From Actinomadura fibrosa (GTDB taxonomy: Bacteria > Actinomycetota > Actinomycetes > Streptosporangiales > Streptosporangiaceae): DNA of 42,176 nucleotides. The position numbers were made by a program, and so were the translations under genes. The notes under the pieces are model-generated. The model worked only from the letters and a program-made list of their open reading frames with translations. It was not told where the DNA came from and did not search any database. The stretch covers positions 1-42,176 of the forward strand of contig NZ_CAACUY010000066.1 of assembly GCF_900659615.1 (NCBI RefSeq), in the 5' to 3' direction. Below, one piece after another: positions 15,960-23,841 of the stretch (position 1 is the stretch's first letter; each line of letters opens with the position of its first letter).

Positions 15960-16172
15960 GTGAACGATCCAGAACACGCCCGCCTCCAGCAGCAGTACCC
16001 GGACTGGTACATACGGCGCCCTCCGACGATGGCGTGCTTCGTGGCCACGCGGTTGCGTCCGCTCACCGAGCGGGAGATCTTCTACGGCCTGCACGCCACG
16101 CTCGTCGAGGACACCCGGGAGCGGCTGAGCGAGGCGCTCGCCACCCAGCACGAGATCGAAGAGGCCCTGTGA
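15960..16172 (+). CDS. small hypothetical protein next to the XRE gene
   Basis: 70 residues, soluble, starting VNDPEHARLQQQYPDWYIRR, followed by PPTMACFVATRLRPLTEREIFYGLHATLVEDT and a helical end. GTG 15960 has GGGAG nine bases upstream. I know similar small acidic proteins beside XRE/DUF5753 genes but no function. Its stop overlaps the next start as GTGA. Divergent from the XRE operon and probably regulated by it. Confidence 0.65.
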   Translation: MNDPEHARLQQQYPDWYIRRPPTMACFVATRLRPLTEREIFYGLHATLVEDTRERLSEALATQHEIEEAL

Positions 16173-16336
16173 TCGTCGTAGCGATGTGCGGTGCGGCGGC
16201 CGTCGCGCTGCTGGCGCTCTGGATGCTCGTGCTCTTCGTCAGCATGGCCGGACGGTCGTCGGGCGGCGCCCACGTCAGGAGCCGGCACTCCTGGGAGCAA
16301 GAAGAGGGAGGAAGACCTGGTCGACGATCTCGGTGA
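16169..16336 (+). CDS. single-pass small membrane protein
   Basis: 55 residues: one N-terminal transmembrane helix (IVVAMCGAAAVALLALWMLVLFV) and a charged cytoplasmic or external tail. GTG 16169 overlaps the upstream stop as GTGA, the main support for the call. The 3' part overlaps the convergent TetR gene by 62 bp. Function unknown. Confidence 0.55.
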   Translation: MIVVAMCGAAAVALLALWMLVLFVSMAGRSSGGAHVRSRHSWEQEEGGRPGRRSR

Positions 16337-16856
16337 GCGTGGTCTCGGCGATGGGGTTGCTGGTGAGCAGCATCTCGTGGCGGAGGAGGTCCACGGGCAG
16401 CGTGACCACGCGGGACGGGAGGTCGGCGGTTTCGAGTTCGCCGCGTTCGGCCGCCCGCTGGAGGACGGTGGTCATGACGCCGTGCATGATGGTGAAGAAC
16501 CGGGGGTCCAGGTCGGGGGCGTCGGCCATGAGCCCGTGGACCAGGTCCGGGCCCAAGTCGCGCTGACGCTGGACCATCCGGCGCAGGACGGTCAGGACGT
16601 CGCCGCGCAGCTCGCCGGTGTCGATGACCTCGTCGGCGATGGAGCCGGTGTGGTGGCGCACGGCGGCGATGACCAGTTCGGGGCGGTTGCGCCAGCGGCG
16701 GTACAGGACCTGCTTGCCGGTGCGGGCCCGCGCGGCGACGCCCTCCATGGTCAGCCGGGAGTAGCCCACGGCGGCCAGCTCGTCCCAGGCGGCCTCCAGG
16801 ATCGTGGCCTCCAGCGCGGCGCCGCGGCGGCGCGTGCGCGGCGGGCTCTCGTCCAT
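16275..16856 (-). CDS. TetR/AcrR-family repressor
   Basis: 193 residues. N-terminal helix-turn-helix: ILEAAWDELAAVGYSRLTME followed by GVAARARTGKQVLYRRWRNRPEL. The C-terminal ligand domain has the TetR_C pattern of efflux regulators (LVHGLMADAPDLDPRFF). ATG 16856 is preceded by AAAGGAG at spacing 6; ATG 16862 abuts it. Two matching palindromes fill the gap to the divergent MFS gene, so it most likely represses both itself and that exporter until a drug-like ligand binds. Confidence 0.9.
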   Translation of the reverse strand: MDESPPRTRRRGAALEATILEAAWDELAAVGYSRLTMEGVAARARTGKQVLYRRWRNRPELVIAAVRHHTGSIADEVIDTGELRGDVLTVLRRMVQRQRDLGPDLVHGLMADAPDLDPRFFTIMHGVMTTVLQRAAERGELETADLPSRVVTLPVDLLRHEMLLTSNPIAETTLTEIVDQVFLPLLAPRSAGS

Positions 16857-16870
16857 TGCCATCTCCTTTG

Positions 16871-16933
16871 GAGACGTTGCGTCTCTTGTGTTCGTCAGCC
16901 TATCGTGGCAGTGCAAGAGACGCCGCGTCTCTT
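16871..16933. promoter_or_regulatory. double TetR operator with candidate promoter
   Basis: Two palindromes share one design: GAGACG-TTG-CGTCTC (16871-16885) and AAGAGACG-CCG-CGTCTCTT (16915-16933). The second has perfect 8-bp arms; both have a 3-base centre. Between them, TTGCGT (16877-16882) and TATCGT (16901-16906), 18 bases apart, could be the MFS promoter, with the first operator on its -35 and the second near its start site. Confidence 0.75.
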
Positions 16934-16950
16934 AGAGTGGAGGGTGGGCG

Positions 16951-18381
16951 ATGACCGCGGAGCGGCTGGATCGGGGGTTGCTGGGCCTGGCCGGCATCCT
17001 GGTCCTCGGCGCGATGGCGCCGCTGCTGGACAGCACGATCGTGAACGTCGCCATCCACGTCCTGGGCCGCGACCTGGACGCGCCGGTGTCGACGGTCCAG
17101 TGGGTGAGCACCGGCTACCTGCTGGCGATGGCGACGGCCATTCCCGTCACCGGGTGGACGGTGGAGCGCTTCGGCGCCAAGCGGATGTGGCTGGTCGCGC
17201 TGGTGCTGTTCCTGGCCGGTTCCCTGCTCAGCGGCCTGGCCTGGGACATCGGCTCGCTGGTGGCGTTCCGCGTGGTCCAGGGCGCGGGCGCCGGCCTGAT
17301 GCTGCCGGTCATGCAGACCATCCTCCTGCGCGCGGCGGGCGGGCGGCGGATCGGACGGCTGATGGCCGTCGTCTCGCTGCCGGTGTTGGCGGGTCCGATC
17401 CTCGGGCCGGTCATCGGCGGGCTGATCGCCGGGCATCTCAGCTGGCGCTGGATCTTCTACGTCAACCTGCCGATCTGCGCGGCGGCGATCGGCCTGGCCT
17501 GGAGGCGCCTTCCCGCGGACCCGCCGCCGTCGAGGCCGCGCCTGGACGTGATCGGGCTGGCGCTGCTGTCGCCCGCGCTCGCGGCGCTCGTCTACGGCCT
17601 GTCCCGGGTCGGCGACCGGGGCGGGTTCGCGCATCCGGAGGTCGCGGTGCCGCTGGCGGCCGGTGCGGTGCTGCTCGCCGGGTTCACCTGGCACGCCCTG
17701 CGCGCCGCCGATCCGCTGATCGACCTGCGGCTGTTCGGCAGCCGCTCGTTCGCCGCGTCCTCGGCGCTGCTGTTCGGGTCCGGGCTCGCGCTGTTCGGGC
17801 CGATGCTGCTGCTACCGCTCTACTACCAGCAGTTGCGCGGCGAGAGCGTCATCGCCACCGGCCTGCTCCTGGTGCCCCAAGGGCTGGGCAGCCTGCTGGC
17901 CCGGCCGCTGGGCGCGGTCGCCGACCGCATCGGGCCCCGGCCGGTCGTCCTCGCAGGTATCGTGCTCGCGGCGCTCGGCACCGCGCCCTTCGCCCTCGCC
18001 GGCCGGCACACCGGCATGCCCGTCCTGGGCGCCGCGCTCGTCGTCCGCGGATTCGGGCTGAGCGCGGCGACCATGGCGGTGATGGTCGGCGCCTTCGACG
18101 GCCTCGACCGGGCGCGGATCCCGCACGCCAGCAGCACGAGCCGGATCATGCAGCAGCTCGGCGGATCGTTCGGCACCGCCGTCCTCGCCGCCATCCTGCA
18201 AAGCCAGCTGAGCGGTCACCCGGGCCCGTCCGGGCAGGTCACCGCATTCGACCGCACCTTCTGGTGGACGGTGGCGTTCACCGCCCTCGCACTCGTCCCG
18301 GCCCTCGCGCTGCCCCGCCGCCCCCACCCCACCCCCGCCGTAGACGGCAAACGCAACACCACGTCCACCACCGCCTCCTAG
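16951..18381 (+). CDS. MFS drug exporter, DHA2 family
   Basis: 476 residues with the DHA2 signature LLDSTIVNVAIHVLGRDL, WVSTGYLLAMATAIPVTGW, ERFGAKRMWLVALVLFLAGS (motif A region) and FRVVQGAGAGLMLPVMQTIL (motif C). About 14 membrane helices, proton antiport. ATG 16951 has GGAGG upstream. Under control of the divergent TetR gene. Its stop codon shares bases with that of the next, convergent small gene. Confidence 0.9.
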   Translation: MTAERLDRGLLGLAGILVLGAMAPLLDSTIVNVAIHVLGRDLDAPVSTVQWVSTGYLLAMATAIPVTGWTVERFGAKRMWLVALVLFLAGSLLSGLAWDIGSLVAFRVVQGAGAGLMLPVMQTILLRAAGGRRIGRLMAVVSLPVLAGPILGPVIGGLIAGHLSWRWIFYVNLPICAAAIGLAWRRLPADPPPSRPRLDVIGLALLSPALAALVYGLSRVGDRGGFAHPEVAVPLAAGAVLLAGFTWHALRAADPLIDLRLFGSRSFAASSALLFGSGLALFGPMLLLPLYYQQLRGESVIATGLLLVPQGLGSLLARPLGAVADRIGPRPVVLAGIVLAALGTAPFALAGRHTGMPVLGAALVVRGFGLSAATMAVMVGAFDGLDRARIPHASSTSRIMQQLGGSFGTAVLAAILQSQLSGHPGPSGQVTAFDRTFWWTVAFTALALVPALALPRRPHPTPAVDGKRNTTSTTAS

Positions 18382-18530
18382 TCGTCTACCTCCTGGGCGG
18401 CATCGTCCGGGGTAGCGGATCCTTCATGGCTCGAAGCGCGGCGGTCACGGGTGAGCCACGCGGTCAGGAAGGCGGCGGCGATCGGCATCGCGTCCGCGAC
18501 GGCGGTGTGCAGGAGATGAAGGATCGACAT
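18378..18530 (-). CDS. 50-residue small membrane protein
   Basis: MSILHLLHTAVADAMPIAAA then FLTAWLTRDRRASS and an acidic end. One hydrophobic helix (about residues 8-27). The start has a strong GAGGGAG ribosome binding site five bases upstream. The two convergent stops share the palindrome CTAG (18378-18381). No family recognised; short length keeps confidence moderate. Confidence 0.5.
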   Translation of the reverse strand: MSILHLLHTAVADAMPIAAAFLTAWLTRDRRASSHEGSATPDDAAQEVDD

Positions 18531-18703
18531 GCCACTCCCTCGGGGCCGACGTGCCTGCTTCCCCGAGCCTCCCGGAGGGTCCGCGCCGCGAGCCGGAGGC
18601 AAAGCGTCCAAGACCGGGAGAAAGCGTCGGTTTGCGTCGAACGCCTCAGTTCTCGGACGGCGAGATACGTACGCTTGCGGACAGTGAGTGCGAGACGTCC
18701 CCG

Positions 18704-20935
18704 ATGAGCCCGGTCACCGCCCCGGAGCCTCACGAGCGCTGGGCCAAGGCGCTCCGGACGCTCGTCACCCCGGGCGTGTACGGCGCGGACCTCAAGGAGT
18801 CACCGCTGCTCGACCATCCCGCCGTGCTGGCACGGGCCGGGGAGGGCGCCGGACGGCAGGTACGCGCCGAGGCTCTCATCGACGTCCTCGAAAAGGTGGT
18901 GGAGACACGGCTGCGCGCCAATGACAGGATCGCGGCGCGAATGCTCCTCGGCCTCGGTGAATGGTCGGGCCGGCCCGTCACCGAGCGGCACCAGGCGGTG
19001 GCCAGGCTGCGGAACCGGCATTGGACGTGGGAGCGGAACTACCGGAAGGAGCCGCTCGGGCGCGACCTCCTCATGATCGTGCTGGCGCTCGACCGAGCCG
19101 TCCCGGGACCCGACGACAAGCCCGGTCCGCCGGAGACCCGGCTTCTGGAGTCGGCTCCTGGCCGGGCGGAGGTGCTCTCCGGCGACCTCGTCCGCGACCT
19201 GGGACGCCGTCGCACCGCCTACCCCCTCGACATGAGCCTCCACCAGTTGCACGACGGCGGCCTGCTCGTCGGAACGCGGATGGTGCGCTATCACGAGCGA
19301 GGCCGCAGCAGCCAGATGCTGGCACTGGACACCGTCATGCGGGCGCTCGCCGGAGGACGCTCGGTGCTCCTGCTCGGCGAACCCGGCTCGGGCAAGAGCG
19401 TGGCGCTGTACGAGGCGGTGCAGCGCAGTCTCGCGGAGGGCCTCCTGCCGTTTGCGGTGCGGGCGCGCGAGCATGCCCGGCTGCTGTCCGGCGCCGACTG
19501 GCCGTGGTTGAAGGTCCTTCCGGGCGCCGTCATCTTCCTGGACGGCTTGGACGAGGCCGTGGCGGACGCCGAGAGCCTGGCCCGCACACTGCCGGAGCTG
19601 CTCCGGGCCCGGCCGACGCTCGTCACCTCCCGGCTCCGCGCGTACGAGCAGGAACTGTCGCCGCTTCTGGCCGATGCGGGGTTCGACGAGGTGTACGTCC
19701 TTCTGCCCTGGCGGCCCGGTGTGGAGTTCCGCGATTTCCTCGACCGGCTGCACAGCGCCGACCTGCTCGACCGGCCGGAGCGCCTCCACGACGCGGTGAC
19801 GGCGAGACAGGACCTGTCGCAGTTGGCGGCGCGGCCCCTGTACGCGCGCATGCTCACCTTCATCGGTGAGCACGCGCGATTCGTCGAGGATCCCGTGACG
19901 CTCTACGACGAGTACCTGTCCGCCCTGGCCAAGGTCGCCGACTCGTCCGCCGGGCACCAGGCCGCCGGTTCCGTTGACGCGCTCACCGTCTGGCAGGCGG
20001 CCGCGTGGGCCGCGCACGCGTCCGGTGCGATGGCGAGGGGCGCCATGCCCGTCGCGGAACTGGTGGAGGCGCTGGTGGAGGCGCTGCCGCCGGGCATCGG
20101 TCCGCAGTCCCTCCGGCGGATGCTCGACCTGATCCTCGACATCCGGACCGTCCGGAACCGGGAGGTGGGCGAGTTCCTCCACTACTCGTTCTTCGAGTAC
20201 CTGGTCGCCGCGCATGTCTGCGATGCGCTCCTGGACCGGCCGAACGTCCGGAGCATCCACGAGCTGTTCCGCCGCGATCTCACCCGTGAGATGCGGCACT
20301 GCCTGCTCGCCCAACTCAGGGCCACCCCGCAGCGGGATCTCCGTGAGGGGCTCGCGGCGGCGTACCGGGAGGCCGGGTCCGCGGGCACGACCCCCGAGGG
20401 GCAGGCCGTCCGCAACCTGCTGGTGTATCTGCTCTCCAGGTCCGTCCCGCACAGTGACGCGGTGCTCTCGGAACTGCTGGAGGCAGAGGACGACCCGTTC
20501 CTGGCCGCCGCCATACTGTGGGCCCTCTGCCATCGCGACGTCCCCGGAAGCGACCGGCGCTTCTTCGCGCGGCTCGATCAGGATCCGTCCTTCCGATCTA
20601 TGTGCCGGGGGTATGTCCTGTATTACTACGGCGATCTGGAGTTCTCCGACGGGCCACCCTATCTGGACAATCCACCATATCGCTCATGCGCAAACACTCT
20701 GCGCACGATCCTGGAACTTTTTGAGCGTTCCACCGGAATTCAGGACGTCTCAGCCCGCCGCCGCGGAATCGATCTCTATACTTTCCTCGACATCCTCGTG
20801 GTGCGCGATATCACCCTTCCCACCGGATCATTGGACCTTCTCGAAATATTTCACCGGAACCTTCAGGGCGGGGACATCGATGCTACGCTGTGGGCTCGCT
20901 TGGCGGAGATGATGGAAATGCTCCGAGCCCGCTGA
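18704..20935 (+). CDS. NACHT-domain NTPase (STAND class)
   Basis: 743 residues. An N-terminal helical region of about 200 residues without a catalytic motif (it includes RLRNRHWTWERNYRKEPLGRDLL) is followed by a NACHT core. Walker A is GEPGSGKS (225-232), Walker B VIFLDGLDEA (276-285, D280 and D283), then a TSRLRAYE sensor-like strand, and FLHYSFFEYLVAA around 491-503, the conserved end of NACHT modules. The C-terminal 240 residues are helical and probably sense a ligand. Such proteins are signalling switches in actinomycete development and anti-phage defence. ATG 18704 is the best start but its ribosome binding site is weak. The last 350 bp are clearly less GC-rich than the rest. A HAD gene follows after 24 bp. 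Confidence 0.85.
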   Translation: MSPVTAPEPHERWAKALRTLVTPGVYGADLKESPLLDHPAVLARAGEGAGRQVRAEALIDVLEKVVETRLRANDRIAARMLLGLGEWSGRPVTERHQAVARLRNRHWTWERNYRKEPLGRDLLMIVLALDRAVPGPDDKPGPPETRLLESAPGRAEVLSGDLVRDLGRRRTAYPLDMSLHQLHDGGLLVGTRMVRYHERGRSSQMLALDTVMRALAGGRSVLLLGEPGSGKSVALYEAVQRSLAEGLLPFAVRAREHARLLSGADWPWLKVLPGAVIFLDGLDEAVADAESLARTLPELLRARPTLVTSRLRAYEQELSPLLADAGFDEVYVLLPWRPGVEFRDFLDRLHSADLLDRPERLHDAVTARQDLSQLAARPLYARMLTFIGEHARFVEDPVTLYDEYLSALAKVADSSAGHQAAGSVDALTVWQAAAWAAHASGAMARGAMPVAELVEALVEALPPGIGPQSLRRMLDLILDIRTVRNREVGEFLHYSFFEYLVAAHVCDALLDRPNVRSIHELFRRDLTREMRHCLLAQLRATPQRDLREGLAAAYREAGSAGTTPEGQAVRNLLVYLLSRSVPHSDAVLSELLEAEDDPFLAAAILWALCHRDVPGSDRRFFARLDQDPSFRSMCRGYVLYYYGDLEFSDGPPYLDNPPYRSCANTLRTILELFERSTGIQDVSARRRGIDLYTFLDILVVRDITLPTGSLDLLEIFHRNLQGGDIDATLWARLAEMMEMLRAR

Positions 20936-20959
20936 CGATCCGCCGCCCACCGGAGTCAG

Positions 20960-21622
20960 GTGATCCTCGTGAAGAAGCTGTTCGTCTGGGATCTGCACGG
21001 GACGCTGGAGCAGGGCAACCACCGGGCGGTCATCGACATCTCCAACCATGTCCTCGCCGCTTACGGACACGCCGAGCGCTTCTCCCATGCCGACAGCATC
21101 ACCCTGTACGGCAAGAAGTGGTTCGAGTACTTCACGTGGCTCTTAGGAGAGGACGAGTACGTCCGCGCCATGGAGCTCCAGGAAGCATGCTTCGAATTGT
21201 CGGAGAGCAACCCGAACATGCAGTGCGACGGCATCGAGCCGACCCCGCACGCGGCGGAGGTGCTCGCCGCGATCCAGGCGCGGCATGACCAGATACTGCT
21301 GTCCAACACCCGGCCCGCCACCCTGTCGATCTTCTTGAAGGTGCTGCGGCTCGAAAGGTTCTTCCCCGAGGGCACCGCCTTCGCGGTGGACCAGCACACA
21401 CGGGACGCCCGCCGCACCAAGGCGGACGTCCTCACCGAGTACCTCCGCGGCGCCCGCGACTACGACGAGATCGTGGTCGTCGGCGACTCCCCCAGCGACA
21501 TGGGCCTGACAGCGATCAGCGGGGGCACGGGCTACCTGTTCACCCATCCCGGCTTCGTCTTCCGCGAATGCGAGGCGACGCACCGGATCAGGGACCTCAG
21601 AGCGGTTCTGTCGGCGCTGTGA
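20960..21622 (+). CDS. HAD-superfamily phosphatase-like protein with DxH motif
   Basis: 220 residues of HAD fold. Motif I reads VWDLHGTLEQ: D11 is the nucleophile, but the general acid/base Asp two residues on is His (H13). Motif II is LLSNT (S115/T117), motif III K154 (RRTKADV), and motif IV GDSPSD (D176, D180) binds Mg2+. I recall other bacterial and archaeal HAD proteins reading DxHGT in this position, so it may be a subfamily trait. GTG 20960 has GGAG four bases upstream. It follows the NACHT gene by 24 bp, likely co-transcribed, and overlaps the radical SAM gene by 26 bp tail to tail. Substrate unknown. Confidence 0.8.
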   Translation: MILVKKLFVWDLHGTLEQGNHRAVIDISNHVLAAYGHAERFSHADSITLYGKKWFEYFTWLLGEDEYVRAMELQEACFELSESNPNMQCDGIEPTPHAAEVLAAIQARHDQILLSNTRPATLSIFLKVLRLERFFPEGTAFAVDQHTRDARRTKADVLTEYLRGARDYDEIVVVGDSPSDMGLTAISGGTGYLFTHPGFVFRECEATHRIRDLRAVLSAL

Positions 21623-23102
21623 GCCCGGCCGGCCCGAGTTCCCGCCGCCGGAGGCGATCAGCGAACCCCCTCCGCCAGGACGGGGCGTTCCAGTCGTACG
21701 CGAAGGCCCACGGAGCGATGCCCCGCAACCGCACGCCCGGCGGAGGACGCACGGCCAGCGGAGAGCCGCGCACGATCTCCAGCATGTTGAGCGAGCCGTC
21801 CACCATCCCCGGTGCCCGACCGCACTGGGCCTCGAACCAGGCCAGCTGCCGCTCCGCGGCGTCCAGCGGCTCGTCCGGCAGCCCGAAGATGAGGTTGATC
21901 ACCACGGCGATACCGCTGCCCGCGCAGGCCGCGACGACGTCCTCGACGACCTTCGTGTCCGTCACCTTGGCGAACAGCCGCTGACCCGCGGGGTGGACGC
22001 TCTCCACACCGAACTCCAGTGTCGACAGGCCCGCCGCCGCCAGCCTCGGCGCGTGCACGGCCAGGCTCGGCGTGATCTTGGTGGTCGCGCTCCAGCGGAC
22101 CCGGACGCCCGCCTCCTCCAGCGCGCCGGCGAGGTCGAGCATCATCGGGACGGTGAAGAGCGAGTCCTTCACCGAGAACCGGCGGACGCCGTGCCGGTCC
22201 ACGAGGGCGCCGATCGCCTCCGCCGCCCGCGGCGCGTCCAGCCGGGTCGTGGCCGGCTCCACGACCGGGTACGTGCAGTAGGTGCAGCGGCCGTAGGAGC
22301 ACCCCCGCGTGAACTGCAGCGGCATCGTCAGCGTGGACGGGTCGTAGGGGGCCAGCTGGTCCTGCGACATCAGCGGCAGATAGTCGAACGGCCTCCCGGC
22401 GGGCGGGACGCCCGCCACCCGCGGGGCGGCGGGGCGGCCGCCACGCACCCGCCGTACCAGTTCGGCGAACTCCTCCTCGGCGTGCCCCGGCAGGACATGG
22501 TCGAAGAACCGCGTGTAGCGGGCGTCCGCGGCCATCTCCGCCGCGAGGAGGGTGGCGTGGCTGCCGCCGAGGACGGTCACCGAGCCCGGCCAGTGGCGCT
22601 TGACGAGCCGCGCCACGACGATCCCGAGGAAGACCTGCGACGGACCCATCATCGAGACGCCGACGACGCATGGCGGCTCCGGAACCGCAGGGAAGAGAAT
22701 CCCGGACAGCCATGTCGCCCAGAACGCGCCGGGCTCGGCGGCCTGGGCGGTGGCCCGCTCCAGCGACGCGAAGGCGAAGTGCATTCCCGCTCTCGCATCG
22801 GCGGTGTCAGGAAGATGCAAGGCGTCAGCGCGGTCGAGTCCCGTCTCGTCGAAGAACCATTCCGCCGCCGCGGCGAGCAGCGCCCGATTCTTTCCGTGGT
22901 CGCCGATGATGCCTTTTCCGCGATCATCGGTCACTCCCCGGAACCGCCGGAGGTACTCGATATTGAGATCACAGATCCGTACATGGACGCCATTCCGGTC
23001 AGCCGCGCGCGCCAGGATCATCGGCCCCAGCGGAGGATTCGTCTCGGACGGGGACGGCGGCGGCACGATGAGCAGCGCGTCGATCGGCTGGCCGGAATCC
23101 AT
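21597..23102 (-). CDS. B12-binding-domain radical SAM enzyme with CX4CX2C cluster motif
   Basis: 501 residues. An N-terminal B12-binding-like domain (ALLIVPPPSP, PPLGPMILARAADRNGVHVR, VVGVSMMGPSQ, VTVLGGSHATLL) is followed by a radical SAM core. The cluster Cys read RGCSYGRCTYCTYP (C268, C273, C276), CX4CX2C where CX3CX2C is standard; the arrangement TRGC..(G/R)CxYC is seen in some B12-type enzymes but should be checked. Core strands RFSVKDSLF, STLEFGVESV and VVINLIFGLPDE fit. A C-terminal tail of about 80 residues ends in WAFAYDWNAPSWRRGF. ATG 23102 has only a weak ribosome binding site. No peptide precursor is obvious nearby. Confidence 0.82.
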   Translation of the reverse strand: MDSGQPIDALLIVPPPSPSETNPPLGPMILARAADRNGVHVRICDLNIEYLRRFRGVTDDRGKGIIGDHGKNRALLAAAAEWFFDETGLDRADALHLPDTADARAGMHFAFASLERATAQAAEPGAFWATWLSGILFPAVPEPPCVVGVSMMGPSQVFLGIVVARLVKRHWPGSVTVLGGSHATLLAAEMAADARYTRFFDHVLPGHAEEEFAELVRRVRGGRPAAPRVAGVPPAGRPFDYLPLMSQDQLAPYDPSTLTMPLQFTRGCSYGRCTYCTYPVVEPATTRLDAPRAAEAIGALVDRHGVRRFSVKDSLFTVPMMLDLAGALEEAGVRVRWSATTKITPSLAVHAPRLAAAGLSTLEFGVESVHPAGQRLFAKVTDTKVVEDVVAACAGSGIAVVINLIFGLPDEPLDAAERQLAWFEAQCGRAPGMVDGSLNMLEIVRGSPLAVRPPPGVRLRGIAPWAFAYDWNAPSWRRGFADRLRRRELGPAGLTAPTEPL

Positions 23103-23495
23103 GGCGTTCCGATCCGAGTCAGGCGCGAGGCAGCCCTCCCGCTTCAGGGCACTCTAACTCGGATCCCATCCTGTCGACCATGCAATGATGCACAGTCTTT
23201 TCCGGACACGTTCACCGGCCATTTCCCAGCCTCGACGGAGATCAGCCGAACCTTTCTCGATGATTCAGGGACAGGTGGGATAGAGGGGGCGGGCGCCTGT
23301 GGTGCGGACGGTCGTGTCGGTGGTTTGGTCGTGTCACCCGCCGGGCGCCTGCCCGTGTCGATCCAGCGGACCAGGTCGTCCCAGGCGGCGCCGGCCTCTG
23401 AGCCGCCCGTTTCACTACGGCGGTGGGTGGACGATCGTGTATCCCGGCAGCGGCTGGTCGTCCGGCGTCGTGGTGGCGGCGGCTCCGGTCGGTAT
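23103..23495. other. gene-free stretch with a possible hydrolase remnant
   Basis: No intact gene. On the minus strand at 23333-23392 a short frame reads GAAWDDLVRWIDTGRRPAGD, which looks like the C-terminal end of an alpha/beta-hydrolase, but the frames on both sides are broken or unrelated. It is either a decayed gene end or chance. The promoter of the radical SAM gene should lie at the left end of this stretch. Confidence 0.25.
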
Positions 23496-23536
23496 GTGGA
23501 ACCCCTCGACCGGATGTGGCCGAGGGGTTCGTCCAC
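23496..23536 (-). terminator. hairpin downstream of the 47-codon gene
   Basis: AACCCCTCG (23500-23508) pairs with CGAGGGGTT (23521-23529) around a 12-base loop; outer GTGG/CCAC (23496-23499 and 23533-23536) adds four pairs across a bulge. It starts 13 bases past the stop of the small minus-strand gene. No T-tract. Confidence 0.5.
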
Positions 23537-23549
23537 GTATCCGTGCGGG

Positions 23550-23693
23550 TCAGCGGTCGGGGTGGTTCAGGAGCCAGGTCAGGACGGCGCGGGTGGTTCC
23601 GGCGGCCGTGCCCTTGAGGAGCGCGGCGAGCAGGGTGAGCCGTTCGGCGCGGGTGAGTCGCGCCGTTTCGGCGGGGTCAGGGGCGTGCCTCAT
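23550..23693 (-). CDS. 47-residue hypothetical protein
   Basis: MRHAPDPAETARLTRAERLT followed by LLAALLKGTAAGTTRAVLTW and LLNHPDR. ATG 23693 has GAGAGGA six bases upstream, codon third positions are almost all G/C, and a hairpin follows the stop. The protein is a short amphipathic helical unit with no recognised domain. It lies in the otherwise gene-free gap between the radical SAM and solenoid NTPase genes and is transcribed away from the latter. Confidence 0.55.
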   Translation of the reverse strand: MRHAPDPAETARLTRAERLTLLAALLKGTAAGTTRAVLTWLLNHPDR

Positions 23694-23841
23694 CGGGAGT
23701 CCTCTCGATGGCGTCTCGGATCACGTCCAGGATGGGGAGCGCGTCGGGACCGGAACTGAGTTGCGACGAACGGGGGCACGGTCGGGCACAGCGCCGCATT
23801 CCACCCCGCATGGGCGTCCGGGGAGGACATGATGGTTCGCG

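Noticed and set aside
23333..23392. Fragment GAAWDDLVRWIDTGRRPAGD as a hydrolase pseudogene
   Set aside because: Only about 20 residues look familiar and flanking frames give nothing; too short to call a pseudogene.
23690..23815. Second small ORF (about 40 codons) overlapping the 47-codon gene
   Set aside because: The front half is Arg/Cys/Pro-rich noise, and it overlaps the better-supported gene out of frame.
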